A stretch of DNA of 23,802 nucleotides, from positions 1 through 23,802 of the IMG/VR virus record IMGVR_UViG_3300010885_020208; one strand, written 5' to 3'. The position numbers and the translations under genes are program-made. The DNA comes from a virus. Under the pieces are notes generated by a model. It was not told the DNA's origin. It worked only from the letters and a program-made list of their open reading frames with translations, and did not search any database. Below are positions 7,056-14,760 of this stretch, piece by piece (the first letter of the stretch is position 1; every line of letters begins with the position of its first letter).

Positions 7056-7829
7056 ATGAAGATTGGTTTAATAGGCAAAGGCACAGTAGGTAAGGCAGTT
7101 TACGAAGGTTTAAATCATTTGGGTCACCAAATGAGTTTCTTTGATCCAGCATACGAAGGATCTACATTACAAGATGTATTAGATACTGATTGCGTATTTT
7201 TGTGCGTTCCAACTAACCAAGCACCAAATGGTGATTGCGATACAAGTATTGTAGAAAAGGTAGTTGCCGAATTAGACCAAGTTGGTTACAAAGGACTAGT
7301 AGCAGTTAAGAGTACTGTAGTCCCAGGCACAAGTGATAGATTAAGTGCTAAACATCCTAACTTGCGTATTTGTTCCGTTCCAGAATTCCTCCGTGCCAAA
7401 ACAGCATTAGCTGATTTTATGTATAATCATGATTTGCTTATTATTGGTAGCAACCGTGAAGAAGATTATGATATGATCAAAGAGATTCACGGCAACTTGC
7501 CACAGAACGTAGCTTGTGTTAAGCCAGCAGAAGCAGAAGTTGTAAAATACTTTAATAACGTAAACCACTCTGTACAAATTATCTTCTCCAATATTGCTTA
7601 TGACGTATGTCGAGCTCTTGGTGTGGACTATAATAATGTTTACAATGCTATTATTAAGCGTGATTGCTTTAACCCAGCATACTTAATGTGTAACGAAAAC
7701 TTGCGTGGCTTTGGCGGACATTGTTTGCCTAAGGATACATCCGCTTGGGCTAACTTGGTTAAGAAGTTAGGATTAAACTATACAATGATTGATGCTGTAC
7801 AAGAAGATAATAAAGGTTTGTCTAAATGA
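7056..7829 (+). CDS. UDP-glucose/GDP-mannose 6-dehydrogenase family, short form
   Basis: The enzyme family oxidises the sugar C6 of nucleotide sugars to a uronic acid using NAD+. This 257-residue protein has the Rossmann start MKIGLIGKGTVG, the CVPTN loop at 50-54, STVVPGT at 86-92, VPEFLRAKTALADF at 108-121, Lys164 in the central-helix motif, and the catalytic site GFGGHCLPKD at 218-227 with Cys223. Usual members have 390-450 residues; this one stops soon after the catalytic Cys and lacks the C-terminal nucleotide-sugar-binding domain. No frameshift remnant follows; the next ATG overlaps its stop (ATGA). GAGGAG lies just upstream of ATG 7056. Activity may need another protein, or the substrate may differ. 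Confidence 0.82.
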   Translation: MKIGLIGKGTVGKAVYEGLNHLGHQMSFFDPAYEGSTLQDVLDTDCVFLCVPTNQAPNGDCDTSIVEKVVAELDQVGYKGLVAVKSTVVPGTSDRLSAKHPNLRICSVPEFLRAKTALADFMYNHDLLIIGSNREEDYDMIKEIHGNLPQNVACVKPAEAEVVKYFNNVNHSVQIIFSNIAYDVCRALGVDYNNVYNAIIKRDCFNPAYLMCNENLRGFGGHCLPKDTSAWANLVKKLGLNYTMIDAVQEDNKGLSK

Positions 7830-8725
7830 GTAAAATTTTAGTCACAGGTGCTAGCGGCTTATTAGGCACAGAATTTTGCCGTCAACTTAAAGAAGCTGGG
7901 CACGAAGTTTGGGCTGTGGACAATCACAGTCGCAGTACAACTATTCCACCTTGCGATAAATGGGTTAAGATGGATTTGTTAAACAACAATTCATTTACTG
8001 GGTATGTTGATTTACCTACAGACTTTGATTACATTTATCACTATGGTGCTATCAACGGTACAACAAACTTTTACAAAATGCCTAACAAGGTATTGACTAA
8101 TAACTTTATCTCTGATATTAACATTTTTGAGTTTGCACGCAAACAAACTAATTTGAAGCGTATTGTATATGCTTCAAGCAGTGAAATAGTATCCGATGAT
8201 CCTACTAGTCCATTAGCAGAAAATACAGATGTCTTAATCAAAGATATTCATAATGCTCGTTGGAGTTATCGTTTGGCTAAGATTACTTCCGAGAACTATT
8301 TGGCTAACTCCGAGTTACCATATGTTATGATTCGTTACTTTAATGTATACGGTGAGAACTCAAAACAAGGGCACTTCTTAGGTGACCAAATTAATAAGAT
8401 TAAAAACGGTACATTCTCTGTAATTGGTGGACAAGAAACTCGTTCATTCTGTCACGTAAGTGATGCTATCCGTGCCAGTATCTATGTAGCTGAAAATGTT
8501 AACCGCGAAGTAGTTAATGTAGGCAATGATCGTGAAATCTCAATTGGTGATGCTGTTAAGGTGATTGCTAATGTTATGGGTCATCCAGACGCAGTATTTG
8601 AACAGTTACCAAGTATGCCAGGTTCGGTTGCTAACCGTCGTCCAGATATTACCAAACTACGTTCAATTATGCCCGACTATAGTCCAATGTCATTTGAAGA
8701 AGGTATTCGACAAATCTTAGCCTAA
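7826..8725 (+). CDS. NAD-dependent epimerase/dehydratase (extended SDR)
   Basis: A 299-residue extended SDR acting on nucleotide sugars. It has TGASGLLG at 7-14, the catalytic serines in YASSSE at 115-120, and the Tyr148/Lys152 pair in WSYRLAK. RYFNVYGENS (near 170) and a GGQETRSFCHVSDAI block (about 202-216) are typical of sugar-nucleotide epimerases and dehydratases. Full length for the family. It ends the sugar operon; a sigma-70 promoter for the next operon begins 5 bp after its stop. Confidence 0.85.
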   Translation: MSKILVTGASGLLGTEFCRQLKEAGHEVWAVDNHSRSTTIPPCDKWVKMDLLNNNSFTGYVDLPTDFDYIYHYGAINGTTNFYKMPNKVLTNNFISDINIFEFARKQTNLKRIVYASSSEIVSDDPTSPLAENTDVLIKDIHNARWSYRLAKITSENYLANSELPYVMIRYFNVYGENSKQGHFLGDQINKIKNGTFSVIGGQETRSFCHVSDAIRASIYVAENVNREVVNVGNDREISIGDAVKVIANVMGHPDAVFEQLPSMPGSVANRRPDITKLRSIMPDYSPMSFEEGIRQILA

Positions 8726-8729
8726 TTGC

Positions 8730-8758
8730 TTGACAACCTAAATACAAGTATGTATAAT
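8730..8758 (+). promoter_or_regulatory. Consensus sigma-70 promoter, leaderless layout
   Basis: TTGACA at 8730-8735 and TATAAT at 8753-8758, spacing 17 bp: a full-consensus promoter. The next ATG starts at 8765, six bases after the -10 box, so the transcript would begin on or next to the start codon, with no room for a ribosome-binding site. Confidence 0.85.
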
Positions 8759-8764
8759 ACTTGT

Positions 8765-9256
8765 ATGGACCATACTAACTTAACCTACAAAGACGTAGAA
8801 TGTTTATCCCAAGACATTTTACGTCAAATGACCCAAGATAGCTGGATGCCTGACTACATTGTAGGAATTACACGTGGTGGGTTACTTCCAGCTGTTCTTA
8901 TATCCCAATATTTAAATGTACCAATGGAAACACTTAAAGTATCCTTGCGGGATGATAGCCGAGAACAAGAACATAATCTTTGGATGCCTGAAGATGCCGC
9001 TAAAGGTAAAAACATTCTTATTGTAGATGATATTAATGATAGTGGTGCTACATTAAACTGGATTAAAGAAGATTGGTCGGATAGCGTTGCTTCAGCTGAT
9101 TGGGATAATATTTGGAATACTAATGTTCGTGTTGCTGTATTGATAAACAATGGGCCGAGTAAATTTAAACGTATTGATTATTCAGCATTAGAAATTAACA
9201 AACTTGAAGACCCTCGATGGGTTAATTTTCCTTATGAGGGGTGGTGGAAGAAATGA
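8765..9256 (+). CDS. Type I phosphoribosyltransferase
   Basis: A 163-residue protein that would transfer phosphoribose from PRPP to a base, or bind PRPP. The PRPP loop is ILIVDDINDSGAT at 84-96, and the upstream GITRGGLLP at 34-42 is the usual glycine-rich loop. Closest in style to hypoxanthine/xanthine phosphoribosyltransferases. The first ATG within the strong promoter context, 8765, is preferred over an upstream in-frame TTG at 8726 because that would overlap the -35 box. It is the first gene of an operon with queE (ATGA overlap at 9253), which hints at purine or 7-deazaguanine base salvage. Confidence 0.82.
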   Translation: MDHTNLTYKDVECLSQDILRQMTQDSWMPDYIVGITRGGLLPAVLISQYLNVPMETLKVSLRDDSREQEHNLWMPEDAAKGKNILIVDDINDSGATLNWIKEDWSDSVASADWDNIWNTNVRVAVLINNGPSKFKRIDYSALEINKLEDPRWVNFPYEGWWKK

Positions 9257-10101
9257 GTAAATTAAAGATTGCTGAATTATTTTATAGTTTGCAGGGTGAG
9301 GGCAGATACATGGGAGTCCCGAGTGTGTTCTTACGTACATTTGGCTGTAACTTTAAATGTGCTGGTTTTGGAATGCCCAGAGGTCAACTAAGTACAGAAT
9401 CTGACGCAGTAAGCCCAGACGGATTTACAGCATACGAAGAGCTTCCGTTAGTAAGCACAGGTTGCGACAGTTATGCTAGTTGGGATCCACGCTTTAAAGA
9501 TTTAAGTCCTTTGTTAGAAACAGATTTAATTGCCGAACGTATTGTAGAAATGCTTCCGTACAAACAATGGACGCACGAACATTTAGTTATTACAGGTGGC
9601 GAACCGTTGCTAGGTTGGCAACGTGCTTACCCTGATTTGCTTAATCATCCTGATATGAAACTGTTACGTGAAATTACATTTGAAACTAATGGTACACAAA
9701 AGTTAACTCCAGAATTTAAACAGTTCTTGATTAACTGGCAGTTGGATGGTGTAGGTAAGCCTAGACAAGTTACATTCTCCGTAAGTGCTAAATTAAGTTG
9801 TTCAGGCGAATTACGTGAAGAAGCTATCAAGCCAGAAGTTGTTTGTGACTATCAGGATGTAGGCTACACTTATTTAAAATTTGTAATTGCCACAGAAGAA
9901 GATGCTGAAGAAGCATTAGCTGTAGCACAAATTTATCACAACGCAGGATTTAGAGGTCCTATATACTTAATGCCAGTTGGCGGAGTGGAAAGCGTATACT
10001 CACTAAATAATCGTCGTGTAGCAGAACTTGCTATGGCAAATGGTTTACGTTATAGTGATAGATTACAAGTTCCGTTGTTTAAAAACGCTTGGGGTACATA
10101 A
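9253..10101 (+). CDS. queE: 7-carboxy-7-deazaguanine synthase (radical SAM)
   Basis: QueE rearranges 6-carboxytetrahydropterin to 7-carboxy-7-deazaguanine with a 4Fe-4S cluster and SAM. The 282-residue protein begins with the family signature ELFYSLQGEGRYMG at 8-21, then FGCNFKC (Cys32, Cys36) and GCDSYASW at 70-77 (Cys71). The insert between Cys36 and Cys71 is long compared with cellular QueE but is seen in phage-type versions. ITGGEPLLGW at 113-122 is the SAM-binding GGEP motif, and TFETNGT follows. ATG 9253 overlapping the preceding stop is preferred over an in-frame GTG at 9241. With folE and queD it supplies CDG; queC is not present here. Confidence 0.92.
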   Translation: MSKLKIAELFYSLQGEGRYMGVPSVFLRTFGCNFKCAGFGMPRGQLSTESDAVSPDGFTAYEELPLVSTGCDSYASWDPRFKDLSPLLETDLIAERIVEMLPYKQWTHEHLVITGGEPLLGWQRAYPDLLNHPDMKLLREITFETNGTQKLTPEFKQFLINWQLDGVGKPRQVTFSVSAKLSCSGELREEAIKPEVVCDYQDVGYTYLKFVIATEEDAEEALAVAQIYHNAGFRGPIYLMPVGGVESVYSLNNRRVAELAMANGLRYSDRLQVPLFKNAWGT

Positions 10102-10102
10102 T

Positions 10103-10474
10103 ATGTTAGAAGCATTAAAAGGATTATTTAAAAAGAAAAAGATTGCTGCTGTAGCTAAGGAGCAAACTAAATCGGCTAAACAGATTGCTACAGAAAAGGG
10201 AGAACCATACTTTGAGATTTTAAGTATGGATATCGATCCTAACGACATTAACGCAGGTGCGTTTGAATTTGACTGGAACGATAAAATGATTGCTGACCTT
10301 ATCCGCCACGGTTATCAAATGGATCAACGTGATACTGACGCAGATATTATTGATCGTTGGTTCACTGCTGTATGTCGCAACGTAGTATTAGAAACTGCTG
10401 AACAGTATGAAGCAATGAGTACTCGTGTTGTTAAAAGTAGAGATATCGGCGACGGAAGAACTGAAGTTAGTTAA
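10103..10474 (+). CDS. Conserved-type phage hypothetical protein, 123 aa
   Basis: Begins MLEALKGLFKKKK and is rich in Lys for 30 residues, then has a compact acidic domain (PYFEILSMDIDPND, then FEFDWNDKMIADLIRHGYQ, then DADIIDRWFTAVCRNVV). The FEFDWN...DIIDRWF arrangement resembles a small protein I recall from T4-like aquatic phages, of unknown role; this is memory, not a search. ATG 10103 lies 1 nt after the queE stop and is chosen over an upstream in-frame ATG inside queE at 10028. Its TAA overlaps the next ATG. Confidence 0.7.
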   Translation: MLEALKGLFKKKKIAAVAKEQTKSAKQIATEKGEPYFEILSMDIDPNDINAGAFEFDWNDKMIADLIRHGYQMDQRDTDADIIDRWFTAVCRNVVLETAEQYEAMSTRVVKSRDIGDGRTEVS

Positions 10475-11643
10475 TGAGCAAAGATTTTTCAGATAATAAA
10501 TCAATTTGTGCTTATCCTTGGATGGCAGCTTGTATTAATCCCAACGGACTAGTTAGGCCTTGTTGTTTCTGGAGATCAAATGGCGATTCGCTAACACTCT
10601 ATAATAGTAATCTTACAAATAATCCTACACACTCACCTGCGTGGGATAAGATTAGAGAAGATATGATAGCTGGCATAGCGGTAAAGAGTTGTTCATGGTG
10701 TTATAAGATGGATGCCGCTAATAGTTACAGTGGTAGAACAAACAGTTTAAAATGGCTCAAACCGGATGACTATACGATTTTTAATGATGTTAAGGCAGCT
10801 CCGTTAGATTATCTTGAAGTAACACTCAGTAATTTATGTAATTTAGCTTGTGTTGGTTGTTTTGACGGGCTTTCTACTAAATGGAGCACCGAAAATATAA
10901 AGGCAGGTAGGCCGGGGGCAAAACTAATTAATAATAATTATGATTGGACTAAATGGGATCTTTCTACGCTAAGGAAACTTAAAATTCTTGGCGGGGAACC
11001 GTTTATGGAACAAGATAGATTTGGAGATTTGTTAGAACACGTAGATTTAGCTAAATTAACCTTAGTTATTTTTACCAACGGAACTGTTTTACCCGACGAA
11101 AGATTAAAATTGTTAATAGAAAAAAGTAAAAAAGTAGAATTTTATGTAAGTTTGGACGGTCTAGGATCTGTCAATGATTGGGTACGCTGGCCAGGAAAAT
11201 TTAACGAAGTTGTGGACAACATGAAAATTTATCAATCCTGGTGGAGCAATTATCCTAATGTTGAGTTGATAAATTCTAGCGTAATTAATATTTTTAATAT
11301 TCTTACTATAGATAGTTATTTTGATTTTATGACCGCTACGTTTCCAAATTGGAGACAGCAGTTTAATTGGGTGGATAGTCCAGACTGGCAAGATATAAAA
11401 AACTTGCCCGAGGAAGTTAAATCTATACTAATCAATAATTATAGTTCTAAAACTGCTGACAATCTTCGCACTTTTTGGAAAAAAGATAAGGATTTTTATA
11501 AGGTATCGTCTGAATATTTAAAACTATCTAGAAATGTTGATTGGGAAATAATTAAGAATAAAACTCTTTACTTAGCAGAAGAACGCAAATTAAGTATTAG
11601 AGAAATGCTACCTGAATTTAAAAATATTATGGATAATCACTAA
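10474..11643 (+). CDS. Radical SAM protein with N-terminal twitch/SPASM-like cysteines
   Basis: A 389-residue radical SAM enzyme. The cluster motif is C-x3-C-x2-C at Cys122, Cys126 and Cys129 (LCNLACVGCF), followed by LGGEPFM at 172-178 and VSLDG near 225. Before the core, the first 80 residues carry extra cysteines (12, 20, 30, 31, 73, 76) in a CAYPW...PNG..RPCC pattern that looks like an auxiliary iron-sulfur (twitch/SPASM) domain placed at the N-terminus rather than the usual C-terminus. Such proteins often modify peptides, but the substrate is unknown. It is joined by TAATG overlaps to the gene on each side, so it may work with the SGNH-like protein that follows. Confidence 0.82.
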   Translation: MSKDFSDNKSICAYPWMAACINPNGLVRPCCFWRSNGDSLTLYNSNLTNNPTHSPAWDKIREDMIAGIAVKSCSWCYKMDAANSYSGRTNSLKWLKPDDYTIFNDVKAAPLDYLEVTLSNLCNLACVGCFDGLSTKWSTENIKAGRPGAKLINNNYDWTKWDLSTLRKLKILGGEPFMEQDRFGDLLEHVDLAKLTLVIFTNGTVLPDERLKLLIEKSKKVEFYVSLDGLGSVNDWVRWPGKFNEVVDNMKIYQSWWSNYPNVELINSSVINIFNILTIDSYFDFMTATFPNWRQQFNWVDSPDWQDIKNLPEEVKSILINNYSSKTADNLRTFWKKDKDFYKVSSEYLKLSRNVDWEIIKNKTLYLAEERKLSIREMLPEFKNIMDNH

Positions 11644-12185
11644 TGTTATTATATGTAAACGGCGATGGACACGCTTCTGCCGCTGAAGCAATCAATCAAT
11701 ACAAAACTGCTGGCGAGGATCCTAACTTAACTTATATGGGCAAGTTACCACATCCAGAAAATGTAGCTATCAGTTGGGGAAAGATGTTAAGTTTAGCACT
11801 TAGAGCCGGACTACTCTGCGAAGCTGGCACAGACAATACTATTGATACTATTATTGCTTCCACTAAAAAATATATAGAAGAAAAAGGCACAGATTCGTTA
11901 GTAATTATTCAGTGGCCAGATACAACTGATAACGAAGATAAACTTTGGGCGTTTCATAAAGAATTAGATGTCCAAAATGTTAAACATATATTTTTTAATA
12001 GTAGTGTCCCAGTTACTAAGCAATACGATTGGGGAACAAACTATATTATCGAAACTTATAAATCCAAACTTGAATCGGCTAATATTGAAACTGTATCACC
12101 CAATTCTGATTATTTTGGTAAAGATGGACATTCGGTTTGGAACCGTTTTTTAATAAACTACGTCATAACCCACAAATTCATTTGA
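11643..12185 (+). CDS. SGNH-hydrolase-like phage protein, 180 aa
   Basis: The start MLLYVNGDGHASAAEA looks like Block I of SGNH/GDSL hydrolases (usually GDSH or GDS), but the nucleophile position is Gly9. The C-terminal KDGHSVWNRFL at 160-170 resembles the Asp-His block (Asp161, His163). VIIQWPDTTDNEDKLWAFHKEL in the middle and IFFNSS near 116 fit an alpha/beta fold. Similar short proteins occur in T4-like phages next to glycosyl and radical SAM genes, from memory. If the family call is right, this copy may be catalytically dead or use Ser12 instead. The overlap with the radical SAM gene (TAATG) suggests joint function. Confidence 0.6.
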   Translation: MLLYVNGDGHASAAEAINQYKTAGEDPNLTYMGKLPHPENVAISWGKMLSLALRAGLLCEAGTDNTIDTIIASTKKYIEEKGTDSLVIIQWPDTTDNEDKLWAFHKELDVQNVKHIFFNSSVPVTKQYDWGTNYIIETYKSKLESANIETVSPNSDYFGKDGHSVWNRFLINYVITHKFI

Positions 12186-12210
12186 CATTTAATATAAAAT
12201 CTGCTATACT
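12182..12210 (+). promoter_or_regulatory. Consensus sigma-70 promoter, leaderless layout
   Basis: TTGACA at 12182-12187 and TATACT at 12205-12210 are 17 bp apart. ATG 12217 begins six bases after the -10 box, as with the promoter at 8730. The -35 box overlaps the stop of the preceding gene. Confidence 0.85.
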
Positions 12211-12216
12211 GTTTGT

Positions 12217-13218
12217 ATGAAATATGTTCTTATAGACACAGCAAATCTTTTCTTCCGTGCTAGACACGGAGCCTTCCGAGCCGCAGACACTTGGGAAAAG
12301 GTAGGATTTGCTCTACACGTCACATTAATGGCTGCTAACAAAATGGCTAAACGTTTTGAAGCGGATCATGTCGTGTTTGCGTTAGAAGGGCGCAGTTGGC
12401 GTAAGGACTTTTATAAGCCATACAAAGCTAATCGTACTGTAGCTAGACAAGCCCTTACAGAAGTTGAAGCAGAAGAAGATAAAATGTTCTGGGAAACGTA
12501 TGATTCCTTGACTAAATACTTGTCTGAGAAAACAAACTGTAGTGTTATCCGTTGCCCCACAGCAGAAGGTGATGATATTATAGCACGTTGGATCGCATTA
12601 CATCCACATGATGAACACGTTATTATCTCTAGTGATACTGACTTCATTCAACTATTAGCACAAAACGTCAAACAATACAACGGAATTACAGACGAGTTAC
12701 ATACTATAGAAGGAATCTTTGATGCAAAAGGTAAACCAGTTATTGACAAAAAAAGCAAGGAGCCTAAGACTATTCCTAATCCGCAATGGCTTCTCTTCGA
12801 GAAGTGTATGCGCGGCGACTCAAGTGATAATGTCTTCTCGGCATTCCCTGGCGTTCGGACGAAAGGCACTAAGAACAAAGTCGGCTTACAAGAAGCGTTC
12901 GAAGATCGTGAGAAACAAGGCTATAACTGGAACAATATGATGTTACAGCGTTGGACTGATCCGGATGGCGTTGAACATCGTGTCTTAGATGATTACTCAC
13001 GCAATGTAACACTAGTAGATTTAACAGCACAACCAGAAGATATTAAACAAGTAGTTGACGCTACAATACGTGAGCAAATTAGTCACAAGGATGTAGGACA
13101 AGTTGGCGTAAGATTCTTACAGTTTTGCGGCAAGTATGAATTGAATAAATGTAGTGAGTCAGCTGACGCATTTGGTCGATGGATGAATAAAACTTATAAG
13201 GGTGTTTTAAATGGCTAA
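12217..13218 (+). CDS. 5'-3' exonuclease / RNase H (FEN family)
   Basis: A 333-residue structure-specific nuclease like T4 RNase H or the polymerase I exonuclease domain, which removes RNA primers during replication. Metal-binding acids are in place: Asp7 (LIDTANLFFR), Glu117, Asp119 and Asp120 (AEGDD), Asp140 and Asp142 (SSDTDFIQLL), Asp201 and Asp204 (RGDSSDN). The arch-side WRKDFYKPYKANR at 61-73 and the helix-hairpin-helix start FPGVRTKGTKN at 210-220 are present. No ribosome-binding site precedes ATG 12217; the promoter suggests a leaderless message. It leads an operon running to 14425. Confidence 0.9.
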   Translation: MKYVLIDTANLFFRARHGAFRAADTWEKVGFALHVTLMAANKMAKRFEADHVVFALEGRSWRKDFYKPYKANRTVARQALTEVEAEEDKMFWETYDSLTKYLSEKTNCSVIRCPTAEGDDIIARWIALHPHDEHVIISSDTDFIQLLAQNVKQYNGITDELHTIEGIFDAKGKPVIDKKSKEPKTIPNPQWLLFEKCMRGDSSDNVFSAFPGVRTKGTKNKVGLQEAFEDREKQGYNWNNMMLQRWTDPDGVEHRVLDDYSRNVTLVDLTAQPEDIKQVVDATIREQISHKDVGQVGVRFLQFCGKYELNKCSESADAFGRWMNKTYKGVLNG

Positions 13219-13399
13219 GGATATGTTTTGGACCACTGTAACATTTGCTATTATTATTGGTATATTAATACTAGCATTTTGGCCGGCGGATAAAACTCAA
13301 GTTGTAGTAAAATATGACTGTAAACAGCTAATAGGTGGGTGGCACCCCGATGTACCAGTAGCAGTACAAGAAGAATGCAAAAAAAGGAGCGGTAAATGA
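13211..13399 (+). CDS. Small single-pass membrane protein, 62 aa
   Basis: One hydrophobic segment at about residues 6-24 (FWTTVTFAIIIGILILAFW) after a Lys-Asp start, then a polar tail with Cys37 and Cys56. There is no clear cleavage site, so the segment is probably a membrane anchor. ATG 13211 overlaps the exonuclease end by 8 bp and its TGA overlaps the next ATG, so it is a genuine operon member. Function unknown; small inner-membrane proteins of this kind are common in phage early operons. Confidence 0.68.
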   Translation: MAKDMFWTTVTFAIIIGILILAFWPADKTQVVVKYDCKQLIGGWHPDVPVAVQEECKKRSGK

Positions 13400-13848
13400 G
13401 TTTAGTAGCTAAACCTGTAATAGATAAGCAATTTTGGATCTTACAAGAAGATAATGTAAAAATTGGCAATGTTGAAGCGTGTGCTGGCGGTTATCAAGTT
13501 AAAATCAATAATCAAATAGTAGCACAATACAAAACTATCAAGTTAGTTGAACGTAACATCAATGTTACATTTGAACCAGCTATTAAAGTAGAAAAGAAAA
13601 AAGCCGTAGAGAATTCTGTACACGGGTATCCAGCATCAAGTCGCATATACAATCCTATGTGGGACGTTCCGCAAAAGTTACCTGTGTTTACAAAAACTAA
13701 AAAGAGTCGTAGCTGGTATGCCGCTGGATGGTATACTGTTCGTAAAGGACGCCACTGGGCCGCTATGTTAAACCCTAAATTAATTGTATTACAACGATAT
13801 CCTTACAAAGGACCATTTCACACACCAGAGGAAGCAGAACCAAAATGA
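13396..13848 (+). CDS. Conserved T4-like phage hypothetical protein, 150 aa
   Basis: Starts KPVIDKQFWILQED and carries GGYQVKIN, VHGYPASSRIYNPMWDVPQKLPVFTKTKKSRSW-type blocks (split: VHGYPAS at 75-81, NPMWDVPQKLPVFTK at 86-100) and ends ..RYPYKGPFHTPEE. The layout VHGYP...WDVQ.KLP.FTK.KKS.S matches, from memory, a protein found widely in T4-like marine phages with no known function. No membrane segment. ATGA overlaps at both ends place it firmly between the membrane protein and the MazG-like gene. Confidence 0.7.
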   Translation: MSLVAKPVIDKQFWILQEDNVKIGNVEACAGGYQVKINNQIVAQYKTIKLVERNINVTFEPAIKVEKKKAVENSVHGYPASSRIYNPMWDVPQKLPVFTKTKKSRSWYAAGWYTVRKGRHWAAMLNPKLIVLQRYPYKGPFHTPEEAEPK

Positions 13849-14219
13849 CAAACCCATTCCGCGACAGCGACAAATTTATGACAGCCTGTGAGCAAACAAT
13901 CTCAGGTATGAACGACGAGCAGTTTAAGTTATACTGTGATTTAATTACAGAAGAATACGACGAACTGCGTGTTGCTATTGCTAACAAGGATCCAGTAGAA
14001 ACTTTAGACGCACTAACAGACATTTTAGTTGTTACTATTGGCGCTATGAATTCTATGGGCGCAGATGGTGAAGGCGCTTGGCGAGAAGTAATGGCTACTA
14101 ACTTTGCTAAGATTGATCGACAGTTAGGTAAAGTTCGTCGCCGTGACGATGGTAAGATTCTTAAACCAGAAGGTTGGGAGCCACCTAAGTTACAAAATTA
14201 TCTAAAACGCGAACATTAA
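13845..14219 (+). CDS. MazG-like NTP pyrophosphohydrolase
   Basis: A 124-residue all-alpha nucleotide pyrophosphatase of the MazG/PRA-PH type. The metal-binding EEYDEL is at 36-41 and the second acidic pair at Asp55 and Asp59 (DALTDILVV). The C-terminal KIDRQLGKVRRRDDGKILKPEGWEPP is typical of phage-encoded members, often annotated phosphoribosyl-ATP pyrophosphohydrolase-like. Phage MazG proteins are thought to adjust host nucleotide pools, including (p)ppGpp, but the substrate here is unknown. It overlaps its neighbours by 4 bp upstream and 1 bp downstream. Confidence 0.85.
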   Translation: MTNPFRDSDKFMTACEQTISGMNDEQFKLYCDLITEEYDELRVAIANKDPVETLDALTDILVVTIGAMNSMGADGEGAWREVMATNFAKIDRQLGKVRRRDDGKILKPEGWEPPKLQNYLKREH

Positions 14220-14425
14220 TGATTCATTTACAAAAATTTCTCGAGCGTGTTAGGGGCGGGGAAGCTCGTGGGGGTAAGGACTTTATTATGCCCATGAGTG
14301 AAGCAAAGGGCATGCATGCCGACTTAACCGAGCTATTACTAGAGCTTAGACAGCTAAAAGAAGCTAAATTAGCCCAAAAAGAAGAGATTGTTGAAGTAAA
14401 AATTGGGGGCGGCGGGTTCAAATAA
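14219..14425 (+). CDS. Small phage protein, 68 aa
   Basis: A charged, mostly helical protein: MIHLQKFLERVRGGEARGGKDFIMPMSEAKGMHADLTELLLELRQL-type (written in parts: GGKDFIMPMSEAK at 18-30, then a likely coiled coil ADLTELLLELRQLKEAK at 34-50) with a glycine-rich end GGGGFK. From memory a protein with DFxMPxSxAKxLHADITxLL occurs beside small operon genes in T4-like phages. Start TAATG with the MazG-like stop. Function unknown. Confidence 0.62.
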   Translation: MIHLQKFLERVRGGEARGGKDFIMPMSEAKGMHADLTELLLELRQLKEAKLAQKEEIVEVKIGGGGFK

Positions 14426-14448
14426 ATGAAATATGTATGTATATTATA

Positions 14449-14456
14449 CATAAATA
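14449..14456 (+). promoter_or_regulatory. Candidate T4-type late promoter box (CATAAATA)
   Basis: CATAAATA ends 7 nt before ATG 14464, the same spacing as the box for the minus-strand gene at 1756. There is no ribosome-binding site between, so the message would be near-leaderless. Confidence 0.5.
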
Positions 14457-14463
14457 ATATACT

Positions 14464-14751
14464 ATGTCCCGTCCAAAACCTACGATCTTAGCCGAGCTTA
14501 CTAACAAAGTCACATACAAAACTGAACAAGTTTTAGCTTCAGAAGGAGTATGGGCTGTTTACTTTGACAGTAAACCTGTCAATCTTAAAACATCTAATAT
14601 GTTAGTACAGTATCCTGGTCCTAAATATAAGAAGGTTAACTTCTCTAATCCAGGTCATGCTATCAACTTAGCAAAAAAACTTAATGTACAATTTAAGACA
14701 GATAAGTTTAGTGTAGTGTTACTCAAACAAGGCGAACAAGTTTATCCGTAA
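14464..14751 (+). CDS. Conserved T4-like phage hypothetical protein, 95 aa
   Basis: A basic protein starting MSRPKPTILAELTNK with VWAVYFDSKPVNLKT at 29-43 and KKVNFSNPGHAINLAKKLN at 56-74. The same order of blocks (RPKP, EQVL, VWAV...KP.NLR, YPGPKYKKV.F.N.GHA.NLA) appears, from memory, in a small protein of unknown role in T4-like aquatic phages. No membrane segment or known catalytic motif. It begins a unit after a 38-bp gap that holds the CATAAATA box. Confidence 0.66.
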   Translation: MSRPKPTILAELTNKVTYKTEQVLASEGVWAVYFDSKPVNLKTSNMLVQYPGPKYKKVNFSNPGHAINLAKKLNVQFKTDKFSVVLLKQGEQVYP

Positions 14752-14760
14752 GATAATCTT

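Noticed and set aside
8726-8764. Upstream TTG start for the phosphoribosyltransferase
   Set aside because: It would lie in front of or inside the consensus -35/-10 promoter; the ATG at 8765 fits the leaderless layout seen elsewhere.
10028-10102. Upstream ATG start for the 123-aa protein
   Set aside because: It lies inside queE in another frame and encodes a sequence unlike the rest; ATG 10103 follows the queE stop directly.
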